From: Azolla caroliniana
Lineage: Eukaryota > Polypodiophyta
Direction of reading: 5' to 3'
Length of the DNA: 64,000 nucleotides
Assembly: GCA_043228905.1 (NCBI GenBank)
Contig: JBHGNT010000011.1
Span: 15,624,001-15,688,000, forward strand
Shown here: piece after piece, positions 60,635 to 64,000 of the stretch
Layout: every line of letters starts with the position of its first letter
How positions within the stretch are numbered: the first letter of the stretch is position 1
Position numbers and translations under genes: made by a program
Notes under the pieces: model-generated
Database searches by the model: none
The model's input: only the letters and a program-made list of their open reading frames with translations
What the model was told of the DNA's origin: nothing

Positions 60635-60699
60635 ATTTATTAACATTTCTTTTTGTTGTTTTGATGTTTTGTGTGTGAACGATGGGGATCTAATCAAGT

Positions 60700-61560
60700 T
60701 TGTTACCTCGTGCCGATGATTTGATTGATCGTTTGCATGGGCCCCGATATTTTACGAAAATGGACTTATGAACAAGTTATTATCAGATTCACATTGCCAA
60801 AGATGATATTCCTAAACCTGCTTTTTTGTATGCGCTATGGCCATTATGAATTTTTAGTCATGCCTTTCACGTTGACTAATGCTCCAGTCACATTCCAACA
60901 AGCGAAGAATGAGTCAGACATTTTTCGAGATAAACTTGGTGGTTTTGTTGTCATCTACTTGGATGATATTCTCATATATAATCGTACCTTGCAAGATCAT
61001 GTTCAACATATAGTTGTGTGACAACTCTTTCTATGCAAAACATTCAAAATGTGTTTTTTTCCAAAAATCTATTATGTACCTAGGTCATTTAATTATGGAA
61101 AATGGTGTTGAAATTGAACCTTCTCATATTGAAAAGGTTAATCTTTGGCCCATTCCCCGTAATATTTATGCTCATTCTTAGGATTTGTTGGATTTTTACG
61201 TAAATCAATTCGTAACTATTCCAAATTGACTACACCATTAACTGACCTTTTAAAAGGTCATCCAAGTAAGTTTGTCAAACAAATTTCCTGGATATTGTTA
61301 GTGATTGAGATTCCAAGTTAGAAATTGAACGAGTTAATCAAATTATTGAGGACATGCTTCGAGCTTATGTAGCAAAAACCCCTTCTAAGTGGGAGCAATC
61401 CCTTCCTATCTTAGAATTTGCCCATAATAGCTCTAAATATACATCCATTGGATATTATTGTCCTTTAAATATGTTGATGTATGGTTTTCAACCACGTGCC
61501 CCAATCGATGTCACGATTCTTCATGATACATTAGATAGTGTTGAATATGGGATTGGCCAC
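60700..61560 (+). pseudogene. Gypsy copy A: broken reverse transcriptase and integrase remains
   Basis: Fragments in different frames: [16 protein letters not shown] and [15 protein letters not shown] (reverse transcriptase, 60705-61010), LGHLIMENGVEIEPSHIEK (about 61080-61135), then after a deletion [15 protein letters not shown] and KWEQSLPILEFAHNSSKYTS (integrase end, 61327-61530). They match the intact polyprotein at 34308-38831 but gag, protease, RNase H and most of the integrase are lost, and several shifts and stops occur. Confidence 0.9.
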
Positions 61561-61976
61561 AACCGATTGATTACCAAGCACAAACGAGAAAGACAAAAAA
61601 ACTGAAATAACAGAAGATGATGCACTGACACAAAGACACAATATATTAACGTGGAAACCCTGAAATGGGAAAAGCCACGAGAGCCCACAGACTCCGAACA
61701 GAATCACCATATCGAGAGGAAATACACAAAACAAGAATCTCAAGGCAACGACCTTGAGTTCTTCTTCGTCTGACAGACAATTGCAGAGTTACAACTCTCT
61801 CTCTCTCTCACACACACACTCTCTCTCTTACACTCTAGTTACAGAGGCAACTAAACACTATAACCTTTTACAACAACAATGATGATCGTCATACCTAACT
61901 ACTTGCCCTAAATATATTTATAGAAATCTTTAAAAATTCGTGCTCAAGTATCCCTCCAATCATAGTTGTAATGAAT
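61544..61976. mobile_element. Probable unrelated LTR fragment between the two Gypsy copies
   Basis: The Gypsy integrase frame breaks at tgttgaatatgggattgg. The following text includes atattaacgtggaaaccctg and gggaaaagccacg, a pattern I associate with Copia-type LTRs, and a CT/CA microsatellite (61797-61838). The right end cannot be defined. Confidence 0.4.
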
Positions 61977-62727
61977 TGTTAAGAGTCTATTACAGTAACT
62001 AATCATTAGACCAAAATAAAGTAAAAACAAGCTAAATAGATTGGATTGAAGAACCCGTTCCACCCGACCACCCTCGAGCTATGATCTAGGATATTTGGAT
62101 GACCAATACCTTGGAAGAGATAACACGATTGTTGTGACGAAAGCCTAGCCCACACCACCACGGTGTAAGATAGCAACCTTGCGACATAATATGCTTATGA
62201 GGGTAGCTAAGCCTCATATTTATACCTCTCCCTAGGCCCCTATCTAAAAGACTCTCCATTCATTAGTTGTCCAAATCATGATAGTGCATGCACCTATCAT
62301 TCTTTCTATCCAATCACATTAGTCCCTTTTTAACATTAGTGAACATACCCTTCACTTATTTAAATAGGGAAAAGTACCAGGATACCCCTGGAAGTTTGTC
62401 TATTTACCAGGATGCCCCTAAAAGTTCCAAATTTACCAAACTACCCCTATGTCCAAAAAATTACACTTTATAAAGTAATTATACACTCAAATCTACAAGC
62501 CCTATTTACCAAAGATGGAAGAAATGGACCTGAACTAGCCCTATTTGCCAAAGATTTGAGTGTATAATTACTTTATAAAGTGTAATTTTTTGGACATAGG
62601 GGTAGTTTGGTAAATTTGGAACTTCTAGGGGCATTATGGTAAATAGACGAATTTCCAGGGGTATCTTGGTACTTTTCCCATTTAAATATTAGTGACCTAC
62701 CCTCACCTACTTTATGTGTACATAACA
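61977..62727 (-). repeat. 3' LTR of broken Gypsy copy B, carrying a foldback insert
   Basis: Read on minus it starts tgttatgtacacataaagta at 62727 and ends ctcttaaca at 61977. It matches the LTR at 60153-60621 in opposite orientation. The extra length comes from the 313-bp foldback element at 62367-62679. Confidence 0.88.
62367..62680. mobile_element. Foldback MITE inserted in a Gypsy LTR
   Basis: The arms gggaaaagtaccaggatacc and, in reverse, gggaaaagtaccaagatacc extend as near-perfect inverted repeats for about 125 bases each around a short centre. Flanking 8-bp copies of tttaaata (62359-62366 and 62681-62688) form the target duplication. The empty site is preserved in the LTR at 60153 as ttatgtaaatactagtgacc in reverse. 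Confidence 0.9.
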
Positions 62728-62734
62728 TACTCCC

Positions 62735-62950
62735 CTAGTTTCAAAATATTGCACTCTTGCAATATAAAGTGAGGAAATTGTGCCTTAAGAGTATGTTCGC
62801 GTTCCCATGTGGCATCATCAATAGGTTTATCCATCCATTGGATTTTGAATAGCCGAATCTCTTATAACGTAAAAGTTTAGTACGAGAATCAAGAATTCGT
62901 TTAGGAACATGAGGTTTGTAATAAAAATCCTCTAATGTTACAACATCCTA
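62735..62950 (-). pseudogene. Gypsy copy B: pol C-terminus with chromodomain-like end
   Basis: On minus, HVPKRILDSRTKLLR and YKRFGYSKSNGWINLLMMPH correspond, with a frameshift, to [15 protein letters not shown] and [16 protein letters not shown] of the intact element, and are followed directly by the LTR. It marks copy B as lying on the minus strand, converging on copy A. Confidence 0.85.
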
Positions 62951-63029
62951 GACTGTGATGGTGTTCAAGTACCTCATTATTGTCCATGATGCGTGATTTT
63001 TTCTTATTTTTTATCTTTAAATTAAAGTA

Positions 63030-63420
63030 TAATCTTCAAATGAATTCGATAGATTGCAAGCATATGTTCAATGGGAGTTGATATCTTGAGTTCTTCCTCT
63101 ATCTCCAAATATGCTCAAATGGCATCATATCAAAAGCTTTCTTAAAATCTCCGAACCAAGAATATAATCATTTACTGTTTAAACAATTTTATTCCATTAG
63201 CACTAAAAGAATAACAAGGTTATCGATGGTACTATAGTGTTTCCAAAAACCAACTTGTCTATAAGCCCTCTCACCAATCTTTCCTTCCCATGAGACACGT
63301 TATGTTACAATGCACAATTACATGCATCTCTTATACAAACATGTGCTTCCTTTCCTATCCATTTGAGCATTCTATCATGATACCTTGAAGATATTCTACC
63401 TTGTGCGAGGCCAATTTCTT
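63030..63420 (-). pseudogene. LINE reverse transcriptase fragment
   Basis: On minus near 63160-63110 the text reads GDFKKAFDMMPFEHIWR before a stop. This is the L1-type reverse transcriptase motif also seen at 8400-8590. The flanks (63180-63420) look like further degraded parts. Confidence 0.65.
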
Positions 63421-64000
63421 AAGCACAAAGCATACATCCTTTCTAGTAAAGAAAGAAGGCATGTGTGAAAGAGAACATAGCACATAATATTTCCAACATT
63501 CGATTTCTTGTATACCTTTGTACAACTGATATGCAAATCTAAAACAATTAAGTTACCATATTCTCAAAGTGTTTCTTGTTGAGATTTCTCAAAAAAATTC
63601 CACATATATTTTGCTCTCGCTCTTTTTTAAACTAAGTCTTTTGCATGCATGTCGATAAATTTGCCGGTTTCCGTTTCTTTGACTACATCTAAAGGTGTAC
63701 GGTACTTTCGAGTTTCATGATATTTCTACTCTAACCATTTTTTTTTTTCGTGAGCTACATTTCTTGGCACGATTGCTAGGCATATGGTTAATTAAAAAAC
63801 ATTTCTTTGTGGATGAGAAAGTGACTTTTATGAAAGCTTCCTAGTGTTGGAAGATGTACAATTTTTTTCTCTCTTGTCATATAACCTAAATCATCTTAGT
63901 GTGCATGTGTTTTTTTTAGTCTATGCCCAAATATAATTGTTTTGCGTAGTGATTTGACTTCATATACTCAAAGTCTTCTAGACATTTATAGATATGATCC
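63421..64000. other. Right edge, no gene recognised
   Basis: AT-rich sequence with a poly-T stretch near 63740. Possibly more LINE remains; nothing can be supported. Confidence 0.5.

Overview
The window is nuclear DNA of a flowering plant. The genes have many GT..AG introns, some of several kb. Exon-encoded proteins match plant families: PEX1, the plastid pyruvate kinase beta subunit, a type II metacaspase and a KUP/HAK potassium transporter. The space between genes holds Copia, Gypsy, LINE, SINE-like and MITE remains plus many microsatellites. I cannot name the species from the sequence alone.

Layout. 1-4836 (minus): N-terminal half of PEX1, which runs off the left edge just after its first Walker A motif. 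7150-19835 (minus): complete 12-exon plastid pyruvate kinase gene (612 codons). Its tenth intron (5.8 kb) carries an internally deleted Copia element, and a solo LTR is nested in one Copia LTR. 20-34 kb: repeat-rich, with a small intronless gene (23378-23770, minus), degraded LINEs (26.7-28.6 kb), an LTR-derived inverted-repeat block (25454-25935) and a three-exon gene of unknown function (30004-31158, plus). 34308-39286: Gypsy element with an uninterrupted 1507-codon gag-pol reading frame and a 3' LTR but no recognisable 5' LTR. 39942-40361 (plus): a second small gene with an acidic tail, possibly related to the one at 23.4 kb. 42471-44429 (minus): two-exon type II metacaspase. 45-50.9 kb: microsatellites, LINE tails, a tRNA-like inverted SINE unit and a hAT-type MITE with a perfect 8-bp target duplication. 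51181-58803 (plus): nine-exon KUP/HAK potassium transporter (850 codons). 59-64 kb: a second SINE unit, two broken Gypsy copies in opposite orientation, a foldback element and a LINE fragment.

The host genes do not form a pathway; they are independent housekeeping or stress genes separated by repeats. For the multi-exon genes I chose splice sites so that phases match from exon to exon and the product follows the known family. The reading frame then closes exactly for pyruvate kinase (1839 nt), metacaspase (1290 nt), the transporter (2553 nt) and the unknown gene (471 nt).

No clearly new defence or biosynthetic system was found. The items most worth a second look are the transporter's altered selectivity motif and GC-AG intron, the inverted double tRNA-like repeat unit, a LINE tail that serves as the polypyrimidine tract of a pyruvate kinase exon, and the two small acidic-tail genes.
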